Shown: positions 16,342-24,615 of the stretch, piece by piece
Layout of the letters: each line of letters starts with the position of its first letter
Position numbering within the stretch: the first letter of the stretch is position 1
Assembly (NCBI GenBank): GCA_028707275.1
Contig: JAQTUP010000002.1
Coordinates: forward strand, 185,198 to 249,197
Source of the DNA: Gallionella sp.
GTDB taxonomy: Bacteria > Pseudomonadota > Gammaproteobacteria > Burkholderiales > Gallionellaceae
Direction of reading: 5' to 3'
Length of the DNA: 64,000 bases
Program-made: the position numbers and the translations under genes
The notes under the pieces: generated by a model
The model's input: the letters and a program-made list of their open reading frames with translations, nothing else
What the model was told of the DNA's origin: nothing
Databases searched by the model: none

Positions 16342-17037
16342 ATGAAAAAGCTCTGGGGATGGCTATGGCGCGGCATGGCAATATTGTTCGTGCTGCTGCT
16401 GATGTATCAGTTGTGGATTTTTGCGCATGTCCTCTGGTGGGTCAAATATAACCCGTCCACCAGCGCATTCATGGAAGACCGCCTTGAACTCATGCAGGAT
16501 AAAAACCCCGATGCAGAACTCCAGCACCGCTGGGTTCCTTACAGCAAAATCTCCAATAACCTCAAGCGCGCGCTGATCGCCTCGGAAGACGCAAAATTTG
16601 TCGACCACGAAGGCTTCGACTGGGAAGGCATCCAAAAAGCCTACGAGAAGAATATCAAGAAGGGCAAGATCGTCGCGGGCGGCTCCACCATCAGCCAGCA
16701 GCTCGCCAAAAATCTGTTCCTCACCGGGGCTCGCTCGCCTTTTCGCAAGATAGAAGAAGCCGCCATCACCGTGATGATGGAGGCGGTGATGGACAAGGAA
16801 CGCATCTTCGAGATTTATCTGAACGTGATCGAATGGGGCGACGGGGTGTTTGGCGCCGAGGCTGCCGCGCAGCATTACTACCACACGAGTGCCTCTCAAC
16901 TATCTGCCGCACAGGCGGCCAAGTTAGCCGCGATGGTACCCAATCCGCGCTACTACGACAAACACAGGGAGGCGCGCGGCCTGCAACGCAAAACCGGCAT
17001 TATCATCAATCGCATGAATTCTTCGGACATTCCCTGA
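16342..17037 (+). CDS. mtgA: Monofunctional peptidoglycan glycosyltransferase
   Basis: Polymerises lipid II into glycan strands at the inner membrane. A 231-residue GT51 enzyme with one N-terminal membrane helix (residues about 8-30). Conserved motifs are intact: IASEDAKFVDHEGFDW (catalytic Glu), GGSTISQQLAKNLFLTGARS, KERIFEIYLNVIEWG and GVFGAEAAAQHYY. ATG 16342 is chosen because KLWGWLWRG is the normal start; an upstream ATG lies in the dispersed repeat. Confidence 0.95.
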   Translation: MKKLWGWLWRGMAILFVLLLMYQLWIFAHVLWWVKYNPSTSAFMEDRLELMQDKNPDAELQHRWVPYSKISNNLKRALIASEDAKFVDHEGFDWEGIQKAYEKNIKKGKIVAGGSTISQQLAKNLFLTGARSPFRKIEEAAITVMMEAVMDKERIFEIYLNVIEWGDGVFGAEAAAQHYYHTSASQLSAAQAAKLAAMVPNPRYYDKHREARGLQRKTGIIINRMNSSDIP

Positions 17038-17055
17038 TTCATGCCAACTGGCATC

Positions 17056-17826
17056 TCACAACAAACTTATCAGATAAGACAGCCCCACGTCCAATACAAA
17101 AACGACCAGCAGGCTACGGCTTACGGCTCGTACAGCCGCTTTGGAGACACCTGTATGAGTGGGCAGCGCGTAGATGCCGTGATAACAGGAAATGATGGCG
17201 ATCGCGGCGCCAAACAGCACCGCTTTCACCGCCACAAGCAGCAAATCCATCACACTGATTATCTGCAAGAAACGGTCGGTCTGCTCCTGCAAGGAGGTAT
17301 TTTGAAATAGCGCACTCATCGCCAGGCCGCCACCCACTGCAATAATCTGAAAATAAATCGTCAGGGCAAAGACAGCCAGGGCAATCCCGGCGGCCCGGGG
17401 CACGATCAGATAATTCAAAGGTGAAATCCCCATACGCTCCAGGTGAACCAGTTCCTGATTTACCCTCATCAGGGCAAGCTCAGAGGCGACAGAGACACTG
17501 CTGCGAGCGATAATGAACATGGCGCAAAGCAGGGGACCTACTTCTCTGACGACGATCCAGATCAGCATTTTTACCGTTAATTCACTGTTCCCCCCCACCA
17601 GATAGGTCGTTTGCGTAATCACCAGCGTGCCACATAACAGGGCAATGGCCGTAATAACGTAAATTGCATCAAGACCGGAATAATGCAGCTGCCGATGAAA
17701 TTCCTTTTCTATCGGGGCTAAGCGAAGCAACTTCAAATGCCACACGACAAATACCAACAGATTCCAATAGCCGACAGAAAGTCTTAATTTACGCTTAAAT
17801 TCAATCAACATCAGCTTCACTGTCAA
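17056..17826 (-). CDS. MlaE-like ABC permease
   Basis: A 256-residue integral membrane protein of the MlaE family, whose members move phospholipids between membranes with MlaD (MCE) and an MlaF ATPase. Five or six helices are visible; the family region is REVGPLLCAMFIIARSSVSV with ELALMRVNQELVHLERMGIS. It is the last gene of the leftward array and starts at TTG overlapping the cyclase stop (TTGA), so it is coupled to the cyclase. Its likely partners, an MCE protein and an ATPase-like protein, are encoded 10 kb upstream in the same array. Confidence 0.85.
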   Translation of the reverse strand: MTVKLMLIEFKRKLRLSVGYWNLLVFVVWHLKLLRLAPIEKEFHRQLHYSGLDAIYVITAIALLCGTLVITQTTYLVGGNSELTVKMLIWIVVREVGPLLCAMFIIARSSVSVASELALMRVNQELVHLERMGISPLNYLIVPRAAGIALAVFALTIYFQIIAVGGGLAMSALFQNTSLQEQTDRFLQIISVMDLLLVAVKAVLFGAAIAIISCYHGIYALPTHTGVSKAAVRAVSRSLLVVFVLDVGLSYLISLL

Positions 17827-19721
17827 ACCTGCTCAGTCACGATGACCTCGCCCGGCACTCGAACGTGCGTCATCACGACAGACGGCACATGCTCACCTGA
17901 GACAGCCTGTAGCGTTTGTATCAACTTCGGGCGCCAGCCATAAACACGGAGTGAAGAGTGCCCCTTGATGATTTGCTCTCCCATATCCACCATGCCACCG
18001 GCACAGCCGACAGCATCGGCCACCGTCGCCGAACAGGCAACCGGATAACCCAGCGTCTTGGTCAGCCCTTCCAGACGTGATGCCGTATTCACCACATCGC
18101 CAATGACAGTGTACTCATTTCGGGTCTCGGAGCCGACATTCCCCACAATCACATCACCGACATGCAGACCTATACCGATTTGAATCGGATACTGACCCGA
18201 TGCTTCGAGTCTCAGATTATATGCATCCAGGCGCACAAGCATTTCCTGCGCGGCTTCCAGCGCATTTTTTTCAGGACATTCGAGCATTTTCGGTGCGCCA
18301 AAGAAAGCCATCAGCCCGTCACCGATAAATTTATCTATCGTGCCATCGTGATTATGTATGGCCGCTGTCATCTCGGTAAAATAACCATTCAACAACTTGA
18401 TCAGGTCATCGGCTGGCATCTGTTCAGTACGGGTCGTAAAATTACGAATATCCGCAAACAGCACACATAGCCTCTTGTGCTCACCTCCCAGACCCGGCTT
18501 GATATTACCCTCCATGATTTCCTGCATGATTTGCGGACTGACATAATTCCCGAACGTTCCTCTCAACCTCTGCCGTTCACGCATCTGAATAACCGATTCA
18601 TAAACCAGACGCATCACGAACGCAACCGACGCTGATAACAACACCGCACTCACAGGCAGATAATGACTTTGCCATAGCTGCAAAGTCGAGATAGCCGTCA
18701 TGCCCAGGATAAACACACAAAACAAACCGACTTTAATCCAACAGAACCTGCCAAACCAGAATAATGCAGCGACCAGACTTAATGCCAACGGCACACTTCT
18801 GGGGACTTCCTGTATCAATCCGTGCGATTGCAAGGATCTGTACACCTGGGCATGGAACAGAACCCCGGGAAGCGTGGTCTGCATGGGTTCCCATGAAGCC
18901 ATCGGCACTGGAAAAACCAGTCGGTCGGTATAGGGCAAAATCACACCAACGAGCACAGGCTTGCCTGAAAAAGTCCGGGTAAGTTTGCTGATGTCACCCT
19001 TTTCATACCATGACAGGACGTCCAGGAATGACACATAACTGAAGGTATCACCGACGCTGAAATCAACCAGCCCTTTTAGCTTTTTTTGCCCCAGTCCTTG
19101 CAGCTCGGCCATCCTCCCGGCGAGCGTCCTGACTGGTGTATTTTCGACACACAGATTTTCTTCAAAGCGACGGGCAATGCCATCATTATCGAGGCAGACC
19201 ATGACCGATGCCAAAGAATCTGAACCGGCCACTGAAACATAGGGGGGAAATATTTTCCTGAAATTTCCGTCACCATCGACTGAGCGCCCCAGCAAAACAG
19301 AACTCTGTGACTTCAATTGAGCCAACCCCTGCAGCAGGGGTTGATCATAGCGAGGAATCAGAAAATGGTAGGAACGTTCCGGCAACACCACATCCAGCCC
19401 GACAAGAGAGGGGTGAGCTGCTGCCAGTGCCTGGAATAATTTGCCAAAGTGGGGGTGCCACAGGACGAAGGGTTCGCGAAAGGCGGCAAATGTCGCTTCA
19501 TCAATCCCGACAATGACCACATCATTTTGCACAGGCTGGCGGTGTAATTGCCGTAACTGGAAAAACTGACCGTCGAGCATGGCACGATCTAACACATCAA
19601 TCACTTTGACATATTGCAGTGCAATGCCAACCAATATACACAGCACAAGGCCTGCCAACCGGTACTGCCTGTGTTTGTGCAAGTTCAAGTGTCGGCTCTC
19701 AGAGAACAGGATGCATGACAA
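17823..19721 (-). CDS. CHASE2-domain adenylate cyclase
   Basis: A 632-residue membrane sensor: an N-terminal helix (about 22-42), a periplasmic CHASE2 domain (about 50-315), three close helices (about 325-390), then a class III cyclase domain (about 425-600). CVLFADIRNFTTRTE and FIGDGLMAFFG hold the metal-binding aspartates; Lys in TIDKF and Asp in YTVIGDVVN suit ATP rather than GTP; NTASRLE has the transition-state Asn and Arg. It should make cAMP in response to a periplasmic signal. The gene abuts DUF192 upstream and overlaps the permease downstream. Confidence 0.93.
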   Translation of the reverse strand: MSCILFSESRHLNLHKHRQYRLAGLVLCILVGIALQYVKVIDVLDRAMLDGQFFQLRQLHRQPVQNDVVIVGIDEATFAAFREPFVLWHPHFGKLFQALAAAHPSLVGLDVVLPERSYHFLIPRYDQPLLQGLAQLKSQSSVLLGRSVDGDGNFRKIFPPYVSVAGSDSLASVMVCLDNDGIARRFEENLCVENTPVRTLAGRMAELQGLGQKKLKGLVDFSVGDTFSYVSFLDVLSWYEKGDISKLTRTFSGKPVLVGVILPYTDRLVFPVPMASWEPMQTTLPGVLFHAQVYRSLQSHGLIQEVPRSVPLALSLVAALFWFGRFCWIKVGLFCVFILGMTAISTLQLWQSHYLPVSAVLLSASVAFVMRLVYESVIQMRERQRLRGTFGNYVSPQIMQEIMEGNIKPGLGGEHKRLCVLFADIRNFTTRTEQMPADDLIKLLNGYFTEMTAAIHNHDGTIDKFIGDGLMAFFGAPKMLECPEKNALEAAQEMLVRLDAYNLRLEASGQYPIQIGIGLHVGDVIVGNVGSETRNEYTVIGDVVNTASRLEGLTKTLGYPVACSATVADAVGCAGGMVDMGEQIIKGHSSLRVYGWRPKLIQTLQAVSGEHVPSVVMTHVRVPGEVIVTEQV

Positions 19722-20168
19722 TCATTTCGAATCCCCTGCAAATTTCCCGGCGAGGCCTTTAATGTTGACACCCGTTGCGATGCCATTTCTGGAAAACCAC
19801 CCAAGTTTCATTTCAAGGGCATAAATCACATCGCGATCAGCAGCATGAGTTTCCGTACTTTCAGGTTTCATGTCGGTAATTTGTACGATGTGCCCTGCAC
19901 TATCAATAAAAGCCACCGAAAGCGCAAGCGGCGTATTTTTCGACCAGAACGCCCATTTATCCGCCGAAGGAAAAACGAACAACATACCGCAGTCGTCGCA
20001 GAGCACTCTGCGGTGCATCAGCCCCCTGGCGCGACTTTGCTCGGTCATTGCCAACTCTGCCTGAATGACTTTGTCGTTCATTGTAAGCTCTACCGTATTG
20101 CCAGCACCCCAGGATGAAACCGGGATGATGAAATAGCACGACAATGCCAGCGCGATTAAACATCTCAA
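19722..20168 (-). CDS. Exported DUF192 protein
   Basis: About 148 residues with a signal peptide (RCLIALALSCYFIIPVSSWG) and a DUF192 domain: LAMTEQSRARGLMHRR, DDCGMLFVFPSADKWAFWSK and TPLALSVAFIDSAGHI. Function of the family is unclear; members are small beta-barrel exported proteins. TTG at 20168 has GGAG 8 nt upstream and gives a clean signal peptide; GTG at 20198 would add ten residues. It ends directly before the cyclase gene, so the two share a transcript. Confidence 0.85.
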   Translation of the reverse strand: MRCLIALALSCYFIIPVSSWGAGNTVELTMNDKVIQAELAMTEQSRARGLMHRRVLCDDCGMLFVFPSADKWAFWSKNTPLALSVAFIDSAGHIVQITDMKPESTETHAADRDVIYALEMKLGWFSRNGIATGVNIKGLAGKFAGDSK

Positions 20169-20293
20169 GCTATTTTCTCCCGTTACAGTCAAATTCACAG
20201 ACTACGCAGATTTACTCAGATGAACAACAAGTTACAAAACACCCCCCAAGTAGCGGACAACTGCTTTTTCCGGGATTAACGATCCTTCGCACC

Positions 20294-20323
20294 CAAAAAA
20301 AATGCCACCTCACGATGGCATTT
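20294..20323 (-). terminator. Rho-independent terminator inside the leftward array
   Basis: On the minus strand AAATGCCA-TCGTGAGG-TGGCATTT (20300-20323) is followed by six T (20294-20299), 18 nt after the second repeat-protein stop. It should separate or attenuate the DUF192-cyclase-permease genes from the strongly structural upstream part. Confidence 0.88.
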
Positions 20324-20340
20324 ATTTTCAACAACGATGA

Positions 20341-20682
20341 TCAGTTACCACCGATCACACCAGCTTCGTTGGCCGCCTTGTTACCCTTACCCTTTGCTAC
20401 AGCAGTAGAGTTTTTCTGTGCAGCATTAATCTTGGTATTACCCTGAATCTGTGTGCCGCCTTTGATCGCGCCCGCAGTATTCTTTGCAGTATTACCTTCA
20501 CCTACCGCTACAGCTGTAGAATTTTCCTGCTTGGCCTTAATATCGGTATTTCCCTGAATCTGCACGCCTTGTGAGTTAGGAGAAGACATACCGCCTCTCG
20601 GACCTGCCTGAGATGCCTGCGCGAAAACCGCACCAGACGCGAACATGGACAACAAAGCCAACAACAGTATTGAGTTTTTCAT
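20341..20682 (-). CDS. Secreted 37-residue-repeat protein, copy 2
   Basis: A 113-residue protein with signal peptide (KNSILLLALLSMFASGAVFA) and two tandem 37-residue units. Each begins with QIQGNT and continues with Q-x-NSTAVA, G-x-GN-x-A and a Gly-rich end (GAIKGG, GVIGGN). The regular Gln/Asn/Gly/Ala spacing recalls curlin-type beta-solenoid repeats, but the unit length differs and no homology is claimed. It is a tandem duplicate of the next gene upstream and lies just before a terminator. GGGG precedes the ATG. Possible surface-fibre subunit. Confidence 0.85.
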   Translation of the reverse strand: MKNSILLLALLSMFASGAVFAQASQAGPRGGMSSPNSQGVQIQGNTDIKAKQENSTAVAVGEGNTAKNTAGAIKGGTQIQGNTKINAAQKNSTAVAKGKGNKAANEAGVIGGN

Positions 20683-20734
20683 TTTGTGTACCCCTATTCA
20701 TTGACCATTAATTAACGATTAATTAACGGATGTA

Positions 20735-21049
20735 TTATTCACCACCGATAACACCAGCTTCGTTAGAAGCCTTGTTACCCTTGCCCTTTGCTACGGCAGT
20801 AGAATTTTTCTGAGATGCATTAATCTTGGTGTTACCCTGTATCTGGGTGCCACCCCTGATCGCACCTGCCGTATTTCTGGCTGTGTTACCTTCGCCCACC
20901 GATACGGCGGTCGAATTTTCCTGTTTTGCCTTGATCTCGGTATTTCCCTGAATCTGCACGCCTTGCGGATTGCTGGAACGTTGGGTTTGCTGAGCAAGCA
21001 CAGGAGATGCAACAAACAGGCTTGCCAATAACAATGTAATGAGACGCAT
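20735..21049 (-). CDS. Secreted 37-residue-repeat protein, copy 1
   Basis: A 104-residue paralogue of the following gene: signal peptide RLITLLLASLFVASPVLA, then two 37-residue units starting VQIQGNTEIKAKQENSTAV and TQIQGNTKINASQKNSTAV, ending GVIGGE. About nine of ten repeat residues match the neighbour, so the duplication is recent or kept uniform. Lack of cysteine and dominance of N, Q, G, T and A favour a repetitive beta structure. AGGAG lies before the ATG. Confidence 0.85.
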   Translation of the reverse strand: MRLITLLLASLFVASPVLAQQTQRSSNPQGVQIQGNTEIKAKQENSTAVSVGEGNTARNTAGAIRGGTQIQGNTKINASQKNSTAVAKGKGNKASNEAGVIGGE

Positions 21050-21085
21050 AATATAAATCTCCTGAAAAATATTAAAAAACGCCGT

Positions 21086-21664
21086 TTAACCGACGACCTT
21101 GAAAACCACGCGCCTATTTTGCGGATTGCGTGGATTGAGGTTCTGTAATGGCTCGCTGGAGCCTTTGCCAACAGGGATCAAGCGACTCTTGTCCAGGTTA
21201 GCTTTTTGAGAAATAAAATTCACAACAGAGTCAGCCCGCTCGCGCGAAAGTGCATTGTTTCTGTCTGCATTTCCAATAGAATCGGTATGTCCCTCGACTA
21301 TCACGCACTTATCGCTGAGCGATAATATTCTGGATATTTCGCGTAAGACCTTTTCCGATTCGCTGGCTATTTCAGCGCTACCGAGCTTGAACTGAATCGT
21401 GAAATCGACAACCGTCAATTTCGCATCGGGCGGTACGGAACTGCAATTTGCCCCGGCTGAATTTGCGGCCGGTGCCGCGCTTGCCTCAGGCTTATCGTCA
21501 AACACAATAGCGCGCGTACGTGCTTTTTTTGTCACCGTTACCTGCTCGGCAGGAGCCGAGACGGCTCGCTCCAAAGCCTGCAATTTTGCCGCATCATCTG
21601 CCATCGCCGATGATGCAGATACAAAAACCGCGACGCCTAATAATGCTCCCATGTAATATTTCAT
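21086..21664 (-). CDS. OmpA-like peptidoglycan-binding protein
   Basis: A 192-residue periplasmic or outer-membrane-attached protein. After a signal peptide (KYYMGALLGVAVFVSASSAMA) come a short helical region, a Ala-rich linker, and the OmpA-like domain (about 90-190): DFTIQFKLGSAEI, VIVEGHTDSIGNADRNNALS and NRRVVFKV. The conserved Asp and Arg that grip diaminopimelate are present. It probably anchors the products of this array to the cell wall. ATG 21664 has GGTGAGA upstream. Confidence 0.9.
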   Translation of the reverse strand: MKYYMGALLGVAVFVSASSAMADDAAKLQALERAVSAPAEQVTVTKKARTRAIVFDDKPEASAAPAANSAGANCSSVPPDAKLTVVDFTIQFKLGSAEIASESEKVLREISRILSLSDKCVIVEGHTDSIGNADRNNALSRERADSVVNFISQKANLDKSRLIPVGKGSSEPLQNLNPRNPQNRRVVFKVVG

Positions 21665-21675
21665 GACTTTCTCAC

Positions 21676-21984
21676 CTATTTGCAAACATTGATAACTTCT
21701 TTGGTAGTGACGACGATGTCTTTGGGAGCCTTTTGTCCCGGCTGCACGGTTCCTACATTGACAGTACAGTCATTCGAACGTCGATTCCCGACATTAACCA
21801 CTCGCTTACCTTGTTGAGCGGTGTAACCATCCCCGGATGTATCTGACTTGGACCATTTCTTGGCCAGCGCATTGTTAACCTTTCTGTTGCCTGATGCATC
21901 CAGACCTTCCACCCCGAACACACTCGTGCTGGCAACGCCGATGCACAAACCACACATGACTAAAACCAATTTATTTGCATTCAT
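21676..21984 (-). CDS. Small secreted protein ending in Cys-Lys
   Basis: A 102-residue exported protein with signal peptide ending STSVFG and no recognised domain. After a lysine-rich helix (NRKVNNALAKKWSKSDTSGD) the last 50 residues are beta-like and carry two cysteines, one in NDCTVNVG and one in the final NVCK. The start overlaps the upstream gene by 14 nt and is preceded by GGGGGAG. It may be a minor component of the same structure as the repeat proteins. Confidence 0.75.
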   Translation of the reverse strand: MNANKLVLVMCGLCIGVASTSVFGVEGLDASGNRKVNNALAKKWSKSDTSGDGYTAQQGKRVVNVGNRRSNDCTVNVGTVQPGQKAPKDIVVTTKEVINVCK

Positions 21985-22276
21985 CGCTGACTACTCCCCC
22001 GATATTCGTACATGCTTTTTTATTACGCCCACTGGCGACCGTTGTCACTTTTCCTGCACTCACCGTGATTTTGGTATCCCCACGTTTATTGCCCTGCACC
22101 ACACCAATCCGGTTACGTGCCACATTATTTTCACCTGTTGCAATGGCTGTCGTGCCCTGGGTTGAAACGTTAATTTCGGTATTACCCTTAATATTTGTAC
22201 CGGACTGGCTAGTCTGTGCAGACACAGAAGCTGAAACCAGCAGAAACGTAACTCCAGCAATCCAAATCTTTTTCAT
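21971..22276 (-). CDS. Divergent 37-residue-repeat secreted protein
   Basis: A 101-residue protein with signal peptide KKIWIAGVTFLLVSASVSA and two units aligned to those of the two later repeat proteins: TNIKGNTEINVSTQGTTAI with GENNVARNRIGVV, then a more diverged RGDTKITVSAG with GRNKKACTNIGGVV. Unlike the other two it has a cysteine pair (KACTN and the terminal DECK). It may be a capping or nucleating member of the family (inference by analogy with CsgB and CsgA). A perfect AGGAGG precedes the ATG. Confidence 0.8.
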   Translation of the reverse strand: MKKIWIAGVTFLLVSASVSAQTSQSGTNIKGNTEINVSTQGTTAIATGENNVARNRIGVVQGNKRGDTKITVSAGKVTTVASGRNKKACTNIGGVVSDECK

Positions 22277-22290
22277 GTTGCCTCCTGTGA

Positions 22291-23172
22291 TTACATCGGT
22301 AGTTTGGTCGGTGGTCGGCCTTGCCTGAATAAAGACCTCATGGCTTCCAGCTCCGCATCCTCAATACCCAGCTTGGTCGCACTAACCGAGTTCGGATCAG
22401 GCGTGAACATCAAATAGGCCTGCATTTCGTTAATCAGCAAATCCTGCTGATTCAACGAATAGTTGTAATTGGACAAAAACTTCTGAAACACACCCCGCTG
22501 AGCCTCGCTTAACTTTTCAGCCCAGAATTTTCGGCAATAATCAGCATAGTACGGGTTGGCGTAGAACTCCGCGTGCGAGATTTCATGCGTAAAAATAGCC
22601 CTGCGAGCCAGCTCGGTAATACGAGGCTCGTTATCATGCCGTTCCTGAACCTGGGGAATCGACAAAATGACGACATCCGGATTTTTTGCGCGGTAGAACC
22701 CGCGCCACATGTCCATCAACCCCTGACTCACCAGGAAGTCACGCACCACCAGTTCTTCGGGCAAGAGCTCAATTTTGTCCTTGGATGCCAGATTGAAAAA
22801 AAGCACCAATTCGCTGACCAGAAAATCATGCCCGAATGCAAAATTAGCCTGATTTCTACGAATCGCTTCAAGATACCTGTTCAGCTCGTCCAGCCTGAAA
22901 ACACGCCGATAAGCCTCATTAAACTGCTCGGTAAACTGCATTGCCCGGTTAAAGGTACGGCCTTGCTGGTTCAAGGATGGGAAATCGAATACATAAACAC
23001 TGGGATTATCGGCATAACTCCAAATCCCGAATTCGCCGCCAGGCGCATTCAGGATAGCCTGAAAATCTGCGCGTACAACCTCCACGGCCTTAGCCGACGA
23101 ACAACATGCCAGAAGAACCAGCGACAGGCTAAACAACCTGCTTATGCGTATGAAAACTGGTTTAGCGCTCAC
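22291..23172 (-). CDS. Putative exported zincin-type metallopeptidase
   Basis: About 293 residues, exported; LVLLACCSS could be a lipobox. HEISHAEFYANPYY (about 196-209) has the HExxH zinc motif and EMQAYLMF (Glu about 249) supplies a plausible third ligand, as in gluzincins. No family name is recognised. GTG 23172 is favoured because GGGGA sits 5 nt upstream; TTG 23175 is too near. It ends 14 nt before the divergent repeat protein. It may mature or trim the small secreted proteins of the array. Confidence 0.7.
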   Translation of the reverse strand: MSAKPVFIRISRLFSLSLVLLACCSSAKAVEVVRADFQAILNAPGGEFGIWSYADNPSVYVFDFPSLNQQGRTFNRAMQFTEQFNEAYRRVFRLDELNRYLEAIRRNQANFAFGHDFLVSELVLFFNLASKDKIELLPEELVVRDFLVSQGLMDMWRGFYRAKNPDVVILSIPQVQERHDNEPRITELARRAIFTHEISHAEFYANPYYADYCRKFWAEKLSEAQRGVFQKFLSNYNYSLNQQDLLINEMQAYLMFTPDPNSVSATKLGIEDAELEAMRSLFRQGRPPTKLPM

Positions 23173-23183
23173 CAAATTCCCCT

Positions 23184-23723
23184 TTACTTGTAGTAATCCA
23201 GCCGGAACGCCTGAGCGCGAGCTCTGTTTCCTCTGGCCGATCTCTGTGCCGACGAAGAACCGGAGCCATATGAAGGCGCGTAGACCAATCCCAACCCACT
23301 GGCATTATTGCCTGACTGATAAGCAGACCACGCATGTCCACCCTGAATAACCCGGGACAACTGCGGCGAGTTAGTGGCGGTAGGTGCTGCCATGTAAATA
23401 ACAGGGTAAGGCGCATAGCCCCCGACCGCATATCCTCCGACCGTATACCCGCCCACCGCATAAGCTGTCACAGGGGGAATAAAAGCGAGCGGAAGTCGTG
23501 TCGAACCCCGAAGTGCGGTTGATCCAGAGGCATAAGCGACATATGCATGAGCGCGCGGAGCCAAATATCCTTCATCGAGCACTTCGGCATCTGTCTGATC
23601 GTCTATCACGGCAACCGGGTTGCCCGACTGCTCACCATAAACCAGATAGATGCCAGCATATGCCTGCATTGCAGCGACAAGCATAAAAACAAAGCCTGAC
23701 GAACGAAGGATAAGGTTTTTCAT
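23184..23723 (-). CDS. Secreted protein with GGY repeats
   Basis: A 179-residue exported protein: signal peptide KNLILRSSGFVFMLVAAMQAYA, a folded N-terminal part (IYLVYGEQSGNPVAVIDD), then AVGGYTVGGYAVGGYAPY with three GGY units in the middle, and a Ser/Arg-rich C-terminus. No family recognised. The start overlaps the previous gene stop (ATGA), so it is translated with it. GGY-type segments often occur in extracellular matrix proteins. Confidence 0.7.
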   Translation of the reverse strand: MKNLILRSSGFVFMLVAAMQAYAGIYLVYGEQSGNPVAVIDDQTDAEVLDEGYLAPRAHAYVAYASGSTALRGSTRLPLAFIPPVTAYAVGGYTVGGYAVGGYAPYPVIYMAAPTATNSPQLSRVIQGGHAWSAYQSGNNASGLGLVYAPSYGSGSSSAQRSARGNRARAQAFRLDYYK

Positions 23724-24064
23724 TTTTCCGTCACTGAAACGTTGTCATTCTTTCCCCAGTCAATCCGGTAGGTCTTACCCGTCTTGACGGATTTCACCTC
23801 GCGCGTCCCCTTGGGAACACGCACGCCATCGATAAACACTTTACCGTTAATGATCGTTACACCTTCTATTTCGACATCGCCCGAGATACCATCAGAATCA
23901 ACAGAAACATCATTTTCTGAACTGACACTCACGTGACTCCCCCGTCCTGATACCTGAACCTGATCGGCTTGTACGCCGAAACTGGTTAAAAGCGAAACAG
24001 CTAACGCGCCATTGCGGAAACAACGCATAGCCAGACACATCCGTTGACAAGTTTTTATTTGCAT
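23720..24064 (-). CDS. Small exported protein of unknown function
   Basis: A 114-residue protein with a signal-like N-terminus (RNGALAVSLLTSFGVQA) after a Cys-containing lead. The mature part is a run of short beta strands (VQVSGRGSHVSVSSENDVSV, then VEIEGVTIINGKVFIDGVRV), suggesting a small beta-solenoid, ending in a basic TGKTYRIDWGK. It overlaps the genes on both sides by 10 and 4 nt, so it is part of one tight transcript. Confidence 0.65.
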   Translation of the reverse strand: MQIKTCQRMCLAMRCFRNGALAVSLLTSFGVQADQVQVSGRGSHVSVSSENDVSVDSDGISGDVEIEGVTIINGKVFIDGVRVPKGTREVKSVKTGKTYRIDWGKNDNVSVTEK

Positions 24065-24615
24065 CGCGCTTTCACCTTTATGCCATTAAGTATGATGGTA
24101 ATGATGCTGCCTGACTGAGAGTCATCTCCGATCCGTCCTGTGACATTGTCAGCATTATCACAGGACACCACCGGCAATTGAGCAATACCCTGAGAAGGAG
24201 AATTTTTCATATATGCCCGCGCCCTGGACACGTTGTCGGCGGCTCCCCCGCGCGCAGTATTTTCGCCTGACAAATCATTCACACCTCGATTTTCGTTATT
24301 GGGCAACACTTCGCCATTGGATTGCCGAGCTTTTGCGCGATTTCTCATATCGCTCGCGCTACCGTCCAGCAAGCTGTCATCACCGTGCTGAGGGAAAAAC
24401 CCCTCTTCCTCATCCGTAATGACCGAACTCGATGGGAGCGTGGACGAGGGACGAGTTCCGGCATTGCCCTCACTTACATTATTTGTCGTTTTTTCATGCG
24501 TACCTGCACGGCTTTTCGCATCCAGAACAATCACGCCGGCCATCGCATCAACAACAGGAAACCGCATCAAAACCACGAAGCTTGCACAAAACATCACTCT
24601 GACAGGTAACCTCAT
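24055..24615 (-). CDS. Exported low-complexity protein ending in Cys-Lys
   Basis: About 186 residues. A signal peptide (VRVMFCASFVVLMRFPVVDA) precedes a long Ser/Asn/Glu-rich stretch likely to be disordered (TTNNVSEGNAGTRPSSTLPS), with NTARGGAADN similar to the repeat proteins, and a compact end with cysteines in VVSCDNAD and the final ARCK. ATG 24615 has GTGGAGA upstream. First gene after a 375-bp gap, so it may begin its own transcript. Confidence 0.65.
   Translation of the reverse strand: MRLPVRVMFCASFVVLMRFPVVDAMAGVIVLDAKSRAGTHEKTTNNVSEGNAGTRPSSTLPSSSVITDEEEGFFPQHGDDSLLDGSASDMRNRAKARQSNGEVLPNNENRGVNDLSGENTARGGAADNVSRARAYMKNSPSQGIAQLPVVSCDNADNVTGRIGDDSQSGSIITIILNGIKVKARCK

Noticed and set aside
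20341..21049. Identification of the repeat proteins as true curlins
   Set aside because: Curlin units are about 19-23 residues with Ser-x5-Gln-x4-Asn-x5-Gln; these are 37 long and fit only loosely, so only an analogy is kept.
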